This document shows, one piece after another, positions 53,258 through 62,395 of a stretch of DNA of 64,000 nucleotides (the stretch's first letter is position 1; every line of letters begins with the position of its first letter). Origin of the DNA: Pseudomonas sp. FP453 (GTDB taxonomy: Bacteria > Pseudomonadota > Gammaproteobacteria > Pseudomonadales > Pseudomonadaceae); the NCBI RefSeq assembly GCF_030687495.1, contig NZ_CP117435.1:1240001-1304000 (forward strand), in the 5' to 3' direction. The position numbers and the translations under genes were made by a program. The notes beneath the pieces were generated by a model, which saw nothing but the letters and a program-made list of their open reading frames with translations, made no database searches and was not told where the DNA came from.

Positions 53258-53959
53258 ATGATTGACTGGCATATCGTGTGCGACTTCGACGGGACCATCA
53301 CTCCCACCGACGTCATCGACAACGTCCTCCAACGCTTCGCCGGCCCCGAGTGGGAAACCATCGAGCAGCAATGGCTGGATGGGCATATCGGTTCACGCGA
53401 ATGCCTGAGCCGCCAACTGGCGCTGATCAAGGCCACGCCCGGCGAACTGCTGGCCTACTTCGACAGCGTGGAGATCGACCCGGACTTCCCCGACTTCGTC
53501 GATCAGGTCATCGGCCTGGGCGCGTCCATCGAAGTGGTCAGCGACGGCATCGAGCAGGGCATCGCGCGAATCCTGTCGCGCAACTACGTGACCTTGCTGC
53601 CGATCCTCGCCAACCGCCTGCGCCAGGTCGACCAGAACAGCTGGCGCATCGACTTCCCGTATGCCAGCGACGCCTGCCGTGCCGCGTCCGGCAACTGCAA
53701 GTGCAAATCCACGCCGCGCCACAAGCGCGTGCTGGTGATCGGCGACGGCAAGTCCGACATGTGCGTGGCCTCCACCGCCGACTTCGTGTTCGCCAAGGGC
53801 AGTCTCGCCGACTACTGCGTCGCCCACCAGATTCCCCACGCGCGCTTCGACACCTTCGCCGAAGTGCCTGCATTGCTGGCGCTGCTGCCCCAGGGCAACG
53901 CCGCCAACGCCACCTCCTTTACTGCTGCCGACAACCAGGAACTCTTCCACCATGTCTGA
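53258..53959 (+). CDS. HAD-IB phosphatase, MtnX/SerB-like
   Basis: A 233-residue phosphatase. The HAD nucleophile motif is DFDGT (Asp9, Asp11), motif II is EVVSDGIEQG and the metal motif is GDGKSDMC. Three cysteines cluster in CRAASGNCKCK near residue 145, as in MtnX-like phosphatases. It has no methionine-salvage partners here, so a different phosphoester substrate is likely. It is first in the sigma-54 operon and overlaps the aminotransferase start by eight bases. Confidence 0.87.
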   Translation: MIDWHIVCDFDGTITPTDVIDNVLQRFAGPEWETIEQQWLDGHIGSRECLSRQLALIKATPGELLAYFDSVEIDPDFPDFVDQVIGLGASIEVVSDGIEQGIARILSRNYVTLLPILANRLRQVDQNSWRIDFPYASDACRAASGNCKCKSTPRHKRVLVIGDGKSDMCVASTADFVFAKGSLADYCVAHQIPHARFDTFAEVPALLALLPQGNAANATSFTAADNQELFHHV

Positions 53960-55346
53960 TATCCGTATCGCTACCGCCGAAGACCAGATCCTTCTGGATA
54001 AAGAAGCCAAGTACTGCTCCTACGGCGACACCGTTCACTACATCGAGCCGCCGCGCATTTTCAGCCGCTGCGAAGGCTCCTACGTGTGGGACACCGAAGA
54101 CCAGGCCTACCTCGACCTGCAAATGTGGTACTCGGCCGTCAACTTCGGCTACGCCAACCCGCGCCTGAACAATGCGCTGAAACAGCAGATCGACACCCTG
54201 CCGCAAATCGCCAGCCAGTACCTGCACAAGGGCAAGATCGAGCTGTCGGAAATGATCGCGGTCGACGCGAAGAACAAGTTCGGCCTCGACGGTCGCGTGC
54301 ACTTCAACGTCGGCGGTTCGCAGTCCATCGAAGACTCGTTGAAGGTGGTGCGTAACGCGTCCAACGGCAAGAGCCTGATGTTCGCTTTTGAAGGCGGCTA
54401 CCACGGGCGTACCCTCGGCGCCTCGTCGATTACGTCCAGCTTCCGCTACCGTCGCCGCTACGGCCACTTTGGTGAACGCGCCAACTTCATTCCGTTCCCG
54501 TACCACTTCCGTGGCCCGAAAGGCATGACCAAGGAAGAGTACGGCAGCCAGTGCGTGCAGCAATTCGCGCGCTTGTTCGAGACGGAATACAACGGCGTCT
54601 GGGACCCGAAAACCAATCAGTGTGAATACGCCGCGTTCTACGTCGAGCCGATCCAGGGCACCGGCGGCTACGTGATCCCGCCGATGAACTTCTACCGCGA
54701 GCTCAAGCACGTGCTGGACCAGCACGGCATCCTGATGGTCAGCGATGAAATCCAGATGGGCTTCTACCGCACCGGCAAACTGTGGTCGATCGAGCACTTC
54801 GATGTGCAGCCGGACGTGATCGTGTTCGGCAAGGCGCTGACCAATGGCCTCAACCCGCTGGGCGGCATCTGGGCCCGTGAAGAGCTGATCAACCCGAAGG
54901 TCTTCCCGCCAGGTTCGACCCACTCCACCTTCGCCTCCAACCCGTTGGGCACAGCGGTGGGCCTGGAAATGTTCAAGATGACCAGCGAAGTCGACTACGG
55001 CGCGATGGTCATGGCCAAGGGCAAATACTTCCTCGAAGGCCTGCAAGACCTGCAGAAACGCTTCCCGATCATCGGCGACGTCGATGGCCTGGGCCTGGCG
55101 CTGCGCTGCGAAATCTGCGGCCCGGACGGCTTCACCCCGGACAAGGCGACCCTGGACTACATGGTCGAGGAAGGCATGAAAGGCGACATGATCGTGGACG
55201 GCCAGAAACTCGGCCTGATCCTCGACGTGGGCGGCTACTACAAGAACGTGATCACCCTGGCGCCGTCCCTGGAAATCAGCTACCCGGAAATCGACCTGGG
55301 CTTGAAGCTGCTGGAGCAACTGCTGGTGCGGGCGACCAAACGGTGA
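53952..55346 (+). CDS. Class III PLP-dependent aminotransferase
   Basis: A 464-residue enzyme transferring an amino group, probably from an amino acid, to a keto or aldehyde substrate. The PLP-binding lysine is Lys294 in VFGKALTNGLNPLGG. LMVSDEIQMGFYRTG holds the conserved Asp. NVGGSQSIEDSLKVVR and FEGGYHGRTLGASS form the cofactor pocket. It overlaps both neighbours. Annotated relatives carry only general names, so the substrate is not known. Confidence 0.92.
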   Translation: MSDIRIATAEDQILLDKEAKYCSYGDTVHYIEPPRIFSRCEGSYVWDTEDQAYLDLQMWYSAVNFGYANPRLNNALKQQIDTLPQIASQYLHKGKIELSEMIAVDAKNKFGLDGRVHFNVGGSQSIEDSLKVVRNASNGKSLMFAFEGGYHGRTLGASSITSSFRYRRRYGHFGERANFIPFPYHFRGPKGMTKEEYGSQCVQQFARLFETEYNGVWDPKTNQCEYAAFYVEPIQGTGGYVIPPMNFYRELKHVLDQHGILMVSDEIQMGFYRTGKLWSIEHFDVQPDVIVFGKALTNGLNPLGGIWAREELINPKVFPPGSTHSTFASNPLGTAVGLEMFKMTSEVDYGAMVMAKGKYFLEGLQDLQKRFPIIGDVDGLGLALRCEICGPDGFTPDKATLDYMVEEGMKGDMIVDGQKLGLILDVGGYYKNVITLAPSLEISYPEIDLGLKLLEQLLVRATKR

Positions 55347-56284
55347 ACGTGATTGAGATCGACCTCGGTGAAGGTGATGCCGGTTTCGTTCTCGGTGAAG
55401 GTCCGGTCGGGATCCTGTTGATCCACGGCCTGACCGGCACGCCGACGGAATTGCGCCAGGTCGCCAAGGGCCTGGCCAAGGCGGGCAACTGCACGGTGTA
55501 CGTGCCCACCCTGGCCGGGCATTGCGGCGATAACAGCGACTTGCAGGCCACCTGCTGGCGTGACTGGTACGAAGGCGTGCGCAAGACCTTCGTCCAGGTC
55601 AGGCAGCGCCACGAACAGGTGTTTGTCGGCGGCTTGTCCATGGGCGCGGTGATGTCGATGTACGTGGCCGCCGAGCACCCGGGGCAAGTCGCCGGGCTGC
55701 TGATGTATTCGACCACCTTGAAGTACGACGGTTGGAGCATCAACAAACTGGCGTTCCTCACGCCGTTGCTGATGAAGATTCCATTCGGCGTGCATATCTG
55801 CAGCTTCGAAGAGAAGCCGCCGTACGGCATCAAGAACGAACGCCTGCGGGCCATCGTCGAGCGGCAGATGAAGGAGGGCGAAAGCAGCGAGGCGGGCTTG
55901 TTGACCATGGAAGGCATCACCGTGCGCGAGTTGCACCGGATGAACGCCGTGGTGAAGAAACGCATGGCCGAGGTCAAGGTGCCGGCGCTGGTGTTGCATT
56001 CCATCGAGGACGACATCACCAGCCGCTGGAACGCCGACTACGTCGAACGCCACCTAGGCGGGCCGGTGACCAAGATCCTGTTGGACAACTGCTATCACAT
56101 GATCACCGTGGACCTGCAATACCGCCGGGTGATTGAGTTGAGTGCCGAGTTCGTCGAGCAGCACACCGCCTTCAAACCAGCACCGGTCAATGTGGGAGCT
56201 GGCTTGCCTGCGATGGCGGTGTTGACTGATCCACTGCTATCGCGGGCAAGCCCGCTCCCACAAAAAAAAGCTGCGCACAGTTGA
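55343..56284 (+). CDS. Alpha/beta-hydrolase (carboxylesterase/lipase-like) with REP-encoded C-terminal tail
   Basis: A 313-residue cytoplasmic hydrolase. LLIHGLTGTPTEL gives the oxyanion region, GGLSMGA the nucleophile (Ser99), LHSIEDDITS the acid and NCYHMITVD the His. The layout is that of Est30-type carboxylesterases. The last 30 residues or so (from VNVGAGLPAMAV) are translated from the REP pair at 56191-56262, an extension not expected in the family. It overlaps the aminotransferase stop by four bases. Confidence 0.88.
   Translation: MNVIEIDLGEGDAGFVLGEGPVGILLIHGLTGTPTELRQVAKGLAKAGNCTVYVPTLAGHCGDNSDLQATCWRDWYEGVRKTFVQVRQRHEQVFVGGLSMGAVMSMYVAAEHPGQVAGLLMYSTTLKYDGWSINKLAFLTPLLMKIPFGVHICSFEEKPPYGIKNERLRAIVERQMKEGESSEAGLLTMEGITVRELHRMNAVVKKRMAEVKVPALVLHSIEDDITSRWNADYVERHLGGPVTKILLDNCYHMITVDLQYRRVIELSAEFVEQHTAFKPAPVNVGAGLPAMAVLTDPLLSRASPLPQKKAAHS
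56191..56262. repeat. REP pair inside a gene end, with arms of two subtypes
   Basis: The left arm is TGTGGGAGCTGGCTTGCCTG and the right arm is CGCGGGCAAGCCCGCTCCCA, which belongs to the other variant. The pair lies within the reading frame of the hydrolase and supplies its tail and stop. The loop is shorter than in the other elements. Confidence 0.85.
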
Positions 56285-56315
56285 TCGGTGTCCGCCATAG
56301 AAGTAAGGGAAATCT

Positions 56316-57440
56316 GTGATTACCACCCAAGCCTTCCCGAGCATCCGGGCTCTCCAGCGCAGTGCCTGGAACGACTGTTTCCCCGGTGCCCTGGAGGACT
56401 GGGACTATTACGTCGCCGTGGAAAGCGCCGCCATCGCGGATTTCCAATGGCGCTACCTCGCGGTGTACGACAATGGAACGCTGGTGGCCGTAGCTGCCGC
56501 GTTCATCACCCATTACCGCCTCGACACCACGGTGTCAGGCGCCGGCAAGCGTTTGACCGAACGCCTGGACCGACTGTGGCCGGGGCTTTTGCAATTGGGC
56601 TTGTATGCCCTCGGCTCACCGGTGGCCGAGCGCTGCGATGTGGGTTTCGCCAGCAGCGTGCCTGAATCGCGCCGCCCGTTGCTGCTCACGCACCTGCTCG
56701 CCGCCGCCCGCCAGGACGCCGATGAGTTCGGCATCGGCCTCGTCGCAGTCAAGGACGCGCCAAGCAACGATCCGCACTGGGCCGACAGCTGCCGCGCCGC
56801 CGGCTTCCAAAGCATGCCGAGCCTGCCCACGGGCGTGTTGCCGCTGCCCTACGGCTCGGTGGACGCCTACCTCGGCTCCCTGGGCAAATCCACGCGCAAG
56901 GACCTGCGCCGCAAGCTGCGCGCGCCAGGGCCGCGGGTGGAGTGGCGGCGCACTATCGACGACGTGCTGCCCGAGATCATGCGCCTGTACGAAGCCACGC
57001 TCACCCGCGCCGACTTGCAGTTCGAACGCCTGCCCGCCGGCTATTTCACCGGTGTGCTGGAACGCCTCGGAGAACGCGCGGTGTGTGTTCTCTACTGGGT
57101 GGATGACCACCTGGTGGCGTTCAACCTGATCCTGGTGGACGAGCACCGCCTGGTGGACAAGTTCTTCGGGCATGACGTCGAATTCACCCGCGACTACAAC
57201 TTGTACTTCCGCAGCTGGCTGACCAATGTGGACTACTGTATTGAACACAATATTGCGTTGTACGAGTGCGGGCAGGCCGGGTATGCCAGTAAGCTGCGCC
57301 TGGGCTGCGAGTTCCAGGGCAACAGTGTGTTCTTCCGCCACCGCAACCGGCTGGTCAACGGCCTGCTCAAGCTTGTAAAACTGTTTATTCGACCGGATCG
57401 TTCCGACCCTGCCATGGCTGCTGCGATAAGCGAAACCTGA
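56316..57440 (+). CDS. GNAT/FemAB-like acyltransferase (peptidogalycan biosynthesis-type)
   Basis: A 374-residue protein with GTG start, AAGGGA upstream. The C-terminal half has the doubled GNAT pattern: SLGKSTRKDLRRKLR near residue 188, LYWVDDHLVAFNLILVDEHRLVDKFFGHD near 253-281 and YECGQAGYASKLRLGCEFQGNSVFFRHRN near 316. This resembles the FemAB-like or BioF2-like transferase group. It probably adds an acyl or aminoacyl group to the product of the operon. Its stop overlaps the kinase start (TGATG). Confidence 0.8.
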   Translation: MITTQAFPSIRALQRSAWNDCFPGALEDWDYYVAVESAAIADFQWRYLAVYDNGTLVAVAAAFITHYRLDTTVSGAGKRLTERLDRLWPGLLQLGLYALGSPVAERCDVGFASSVPESRRPLLLTHLLAAARQDADEFGIGLVAVKDAPSNDPHWADSCRAAGFQSMPSLPTGVLPLPYGSVDAYLGSLGKSTRKDLRRKLRAPGPRVEWRRTIDDVLPEIMRLYEATLTRADLQFERLPAGYFTGVLERLGERAVCVLYWVDDHLVAFNLILVDEHRLVDKFFGHDVEFTRDYNLYFRSWLTNVDYCIEHNIALYECGQAGYASKLRLGCEFQGNSVFFRHRNRLVNGLLKLVKLFIRPDRSDPAMAAAISET

Positions 57441-59209
57441 TGATCACCAAGACCCGCCAGAAAGCCCGTCCGTTTGCGATTTCACGCTGGAGTGTCCAGC
57501 GCAAGCTGGTGCTGGCGTTCTGGCTGGTCAGCGTGATCCCGACGATGATCGCCGCCGAGTTGGCCGCGACCACCCTGTCGCAGATTTTCGACAGCAACGT
57601 GCGGATCTGGCTGCAAGAGTCCACCCGCATCGTCAAGGACGAGATCGGCGACATCGTTCACGACAACGCGCGCATGGCCAAATTGTTCCTGCGCTACGCC
57701 AGCCCGCCCTCGGACCGCCTGGCCGCCAAGCACGACCGCTTGACCGCCGACATTGCCGATGCGACGGACATCGACGTGGTCGCGCTGATTCGCGTCAGCG
57801 ACCACAAGATCATGTTCAGCACGGCCTCCGATGACATCGTCAAGCAGATCAGCCTGACCAGTAACGCGGTCCTGCAAACGGTGAGCGTGTCGGGGGTGGA
57901 CACCGGCATCGTGGTCTCGACCTTCGAAACCAGCAAGGAAGGCGTCGATTACCTGCTGCTGGTGGCGACCTACCTGGACAGCAGCTTCCTCACCAGCGTG
58001 GCCGAAGTGCATTCGCTCGACCTGCGCCTGTATCTGGCCAACCCGAAAGGTTTCTCGGAGATTTTCTCCACCCAGCGTTTCCAGGATCACCCCTCGCGCA
58101 TCCCCAAGGACGTAGAAGCGGCGATGCGCAATACCCGGCAACCGAGCGAGCAGTTCACCAACAACTACAGCGGTTTGTACTGGCCGATCTTCAACGACGC
58201 CGGCGATCTGCAGGGCGTGATCTTCAGCGGTCTGTTGCGCCATTCGAGCCTGGTGGGGTTGGTGAACCAGAGCAATCTGTTTGTGCTGATCTTCCTGGTC
58301 AGCTCGGCGCTGTCCCTGGGCGCGGGCGTGTTGGTGTCACGCCGCTTGACCCGGCCCTTGCGCGACTTGTCCGAGGGTGTGGATGCGGTGATTTCCGGCA
58401 ATTACCAGCACCGCGTGGCGGTCAGCGGCGGCGATGAGTTGGCACAGCTGAGCAGCACCTTCAACCACATGACCGAGCGCCTGGGCGAGTTGCATCACCT
58501 CGAAGCGCAACTGCGCCGGCGTGATCGTTTGCATGCCCTGGGCGAAGTCGCCATGGGCCTGGCCCACGAAATCCGCAACCCGCTGGGCATTATCAAGACC
58601 GCCACTCAACTGCTGCACCGGCGTGCCGACCTGGCGGACACCGACAAGCGCCACCTGGAATACGTGGTCAGCGAAGTCAGCCGCATCAACGAGCTGATCA
58701 CCGAATTCCTCGACTTCGCCAAGCCCAACCCGCCGTTGCGCGTGTTGCAGGCGGCGCGGCCGCTGGTGGACGAGATCCTCGGCTTCTGCGCGCCGGAGCT
58801 GACAGCCCACAATGTCGATGTGCAGGTCGACGACCAGGCGCCGGGCGCGACGATCTACGCGGATGCCAAGCAACTCAAGCAGGCGTGCCTCAATTTGATC
58901 CTCAATGCCATCGACGCCATGCCCGACGGCGGGCGCCTGAGCCTGGGGATTCGCAGCGTCGGCGACAACACGGTGATCAGCATCGCCGACAGCGGCCAGG
59001 GCATCCCGGCAGAAATGATCGAGCGCATCTTCACCCCGTTCGTCACCACCAAGGCCTCGGGCACCGGCCTGGGGCTGGCCAAGGTCTACTCGATCATGGA
59101 AAGTCACGACGGCAGCATCGAATGCACCAGCGAGAAAGATGCCGGCGCCACGTTCAGCCTGTACATTCCGGCTATCGGCGAAGACGACGAGGACAGTCAT
59201 GACGCATAA
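57440..59209 (+). CDS. Membrane sensor histidine kinase of the NtrB/AtoS type
   Basis: A 589-residue kinase. TM1 lies at about 23-46 (LVLAFWLVSVIPTMIAAELAATTL). A periplasmic sensing region of about 230 residues follows, then TM2 near 278-300, and HAMP (RRLTRPLRDLSEGVDAVISGNYQHRV). The phosphorylated His376 is in LAHEIRNPLGI. The N box NLILNAIDAM and G boxes DSGQGIPAEM and TGLGLAKV are intact. It overlaps the regulator gene by 11 bases, so the two form a pair controlling the operon. Confidence 0.92.
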   Translation: MITKTRQKARPFAISRWSVQRKLVLAFWLVSVIPTMIAAELAATTLSQIFDSNVRIWLQESTRIVKDEIGDIVHDNARMAKLFLRYASPPSDRLAAKHDRLTADIADATDIDVVALIRVSDHKIMFSTASDDIVKQISLTSNAVLQTVSVSGVDTGIVVSTFETSKEGVDYLLLVATYLDSSFLTSVAEVHSLDLRLYLANPKGFSEIFSTQRFQDHPSRIPKDVEAAMRNTRQPSEQFTNNYSGLYWPIFNDAGDLQGVIFSGLLRHSSLVGLVNQSNLFVLIFLVSSALSLGAGVLVSRRLTRPLRDLSEGVDAVISGNYQHRVAVSGGDELAQLSSTFNHMTERLGELHHLEAQLRRRDRLHALGEVAMGLAHEIRNPLGIIKTATQLLHRRADLADTDKRHLEYVVSEVSRINELITEFLDFAKPNPPLRVLQAARPLVDEILGFCAPELTAHNVDVQVDDQAPGATIYADAKQLKQACLNLILNAIDAMPDGGRLSLGIRSVGDNTVISIADSGQGIPAEMIERIFTPFVTTKASGTGLGLAKVYSIMESHDGSIECTSEKDAGATFSLYIPAIGEDDEDSHDA

Positions 59210-60596
59210 CATTCTGGTAGTCGACGACGAGCCCAAGCTCTGCGACTTGCTCGCCTCGGCCCTGGGCCAGAGCGAGGTGCAGGTGTTTGTCGCCGGCAAC
59301 GGCTTGCACGCGCTCAAGGTGCTGGAGCAGGAAGACATCGACCTGGTGATCAGCGATTGGCGCATGCCCGGCATGGACGGCCCGGCGCTGTTGGCCGAGA
59401 TCAAGGTGCGCTATCCCCAGGTGCCGGTGATCGTGATGACCGCCTACAGCACGGTGAAGAACGCCGTGCAATCGATGCGCAACGGCGCCTATGACTACAT
59501 CGCCAAGCCGTTCGACATCGACGAGCTGGACATCACGGTGGCCAAGGCCTTGCAGTTTCGCGACATCCTGCGCGACAACGCGCGCCTGCGCGCCGAGCTG
59601 GATGAACACGCCCAGTTCGACAGCCTGGTGGGTGACAGCCCGGCATTCCGCAGCGTGCTGCAGGCGGTGGACGCAGTGCGTGACAGCGCCGCGACCATCC
59701 TGCTCACCGGCGAAAGCGGCACCGGCAAGGAGATGGTCGCGCGGGCCATCCACAAACACGGCAGCCGCGCCGACAAACCGTTCGTGGCGGTCAATTGCGC
59801 GGCGATCCCCGAGGGCTTGCTGGAAAGCGAAATGTTCGGCCATCGCAAAGGCGCCTTTACCGGCGCGGTGTCGGACCGGGTAGGGCGCTTTCAGCAGGCG
59901 GACAAGGGCACGCTGTTCCTCGACGAAGTGGGCGACATGCCGCTGGCGTTGCAGGCCAAGATCCTGCGCGCGTTGCAGGAGCGGGTGATCGAACCGGTGG
60001 GCGACCCCCGCGAGCGCAAGGTGGATGTGCGGGTGATCGCCGCCACCAACAAGAACCTGCTGGAGGCGGTGGCCAACAAGGAGTTCCGCGAAGACCTGTA
60101 TTACCGCCTCAACGTGTTCCCGATTCCCCTGCCGGCGTTGCGCGAGCGTGTGGAAGACATCGCGCCGTTGGCCCGCCACTTCGCCCACACCCTGAGTGCC
60201 ACGGCCGGCAAGCGCATCACCGGCTTCAGCGCCGAGGCGTTGCAGGCGATGGCGGCGTATCACTGGCCGGGCAATATCCGTGAGCTGCAAAACTGCGTGG
60301 AGCGCGCGACGATTGTCGCGGCGACGCCGGTGATCGAGGACATCGACTTGCCGGGGTATCTGTTTGCGTCGCGCCCGAGCGAGGGCGGCGTTGCGGCGAT
60401 TCTCAGTGATGGGCCGGGGGTGCCGCAGGACCTGGATGCGGCGCTGGCGGAGGTGGAGAAGGCTTATATTCTGGCGGCGTTGCAGGAGAGCAATGGGGTG
60501 CAGGCGGCGGCTGCGGCGAAGATCGGGATTTCGGAGCGGAGCTTCTGGTATCGCCTGAAGAAGCTGGGTATCCAAGTCGACAAAATAGTCCGCTGA
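59199..60596 (+). CDS. Sigma-54-dependent response regulator of the NtrC family
   Basis: A 465-residue activator. The receiver has Asp53 in VISDWRMPGMDG. The AAA+ domain has Walker A GESGTGKE, the sigma-54 contact loop GAFTGA and LFLDEVGDM. The C-terminal Fis-type HTH is GVQAAAAAKIGISERSFWYRLKKLGI. All the parts needed to activate sigma-54 promoters are intact. The start at 59199 lies inside the kinase gene. A sigma-54 promoter and an upstream inverted repeat precede this operon, so self-activation is likely. Confidence 0.93.
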   Translation: MTHNILVVDDEPKLCDLLASALGQSEVQVFVAGNGLHALKVLEQEDIDLVISDWRMPGMDGPALLAEIKVRYPQVPVIVMTAYSTVKNAVQSMRNGAYDYIAKPFDIDELDITVAKALQFRDILRDNARLRAELDEHAQFDSLVGDSPAFRSVLQAVDAVRDSAATILLTGESGTGKEMVARAIHKHGSRADKPFVAVNCAAIPEGLLESEMFGHRKGAFTGAVSDRVGRFQQADKGTLFLDEVGDMPLALQAKILRALQERVIEPVGDPRERKVDVRVIAATNKNLLEAVANKEFREDLYYRLNVFPIPLPALRERVEDIAPLARHFAHTLSATAGKRITGFSAEALQAMAAYHWPGNIRELQNCVERATIVAATPVIEDIDLPGYLFASRPSEGGVAAILSDGPGVPQDLDAALAEVEKAYILAALQESNGVQAAAAAKIGISERSFWYRLKKLGIQVDKIVR

Positions 60597-60612
60597 CACC
60601 CTGGGATTAAAA

Positions 60613-60701
60613 TGTGGGAGCTGGCTTGCCTGCGATAGCGGTGGTTCAGTTAAAGCATCTTTGGCTGACACACCGCTATCGCAGGCAAGCCAGCTCCCAC
60701 A
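60613..60701. repeat. REP pair
   Basis: Inverted TGTGGGAGCTGGCTTGCCTG arms with the GATAGCGGTG / CACCGCTATC stem, between convergent genes. Confidence 0.88.
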
Positions 60702-60719
60702 GTTTTTGACCGAGTTGTG

Positions 60720-61057
60720 TCAGGTGTGGACGCGGACCCAGATGCTCACCAACACCGTCGCGGCCATCAGCCAGGCTACTGCGGCGACGGCCAGCGATGC
60801 CTCAAGCCGCAACCGATCCACCACCACATACAACGTCGCCAAATACACAAAGTACGGAATGATCGACCACATCCCGAACAGGATCGTGGTCTTCAAGTCC
60901 TCCACCGAACGGCCTTTGCCGACGATGTAGTGGGCGATCAGCGCGAAGGTCGGAAACAGCGGCACCAGGCCCGCAATGTAGTAGTTCTTGGTCTTGGCCA
61001 GCGCGGCCAGGATCAATACGACGGCCGCGCCCAGGGCGGCTTTCAGGAACAGATCCA

Positions 61058-61058
<1 letters not shown>
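60720..61058 (-). CDS. glpM: GlpM family membrane protein
   Basis: A 112-residue protein with four hydrophobic helices. FLKAALGAAVVLILAALAKTKNYYIAGLVPLFPTFALIAHYIVG and LKTTILFGMWSIIPYFVYLATLYVVVDRLRL match the GlpM family, first linked to alginate production in Pseudomonas. The exact activity is not established. It shares one base with the dctD end and follows it in the same direction. Confidence 0.88.

Positions 61059-62391
<1,333 letters not shown>

Positions 62392-62395
<4 letters not shown>

Noticed and set aside
4585..60701. REP pairs as a CRISPR array or as simple terminators
   Set aside because: The repeats are dispersed singly at gene ends with inverted arms and no regular spacers; they lack the T-run of intrinsic terminators.
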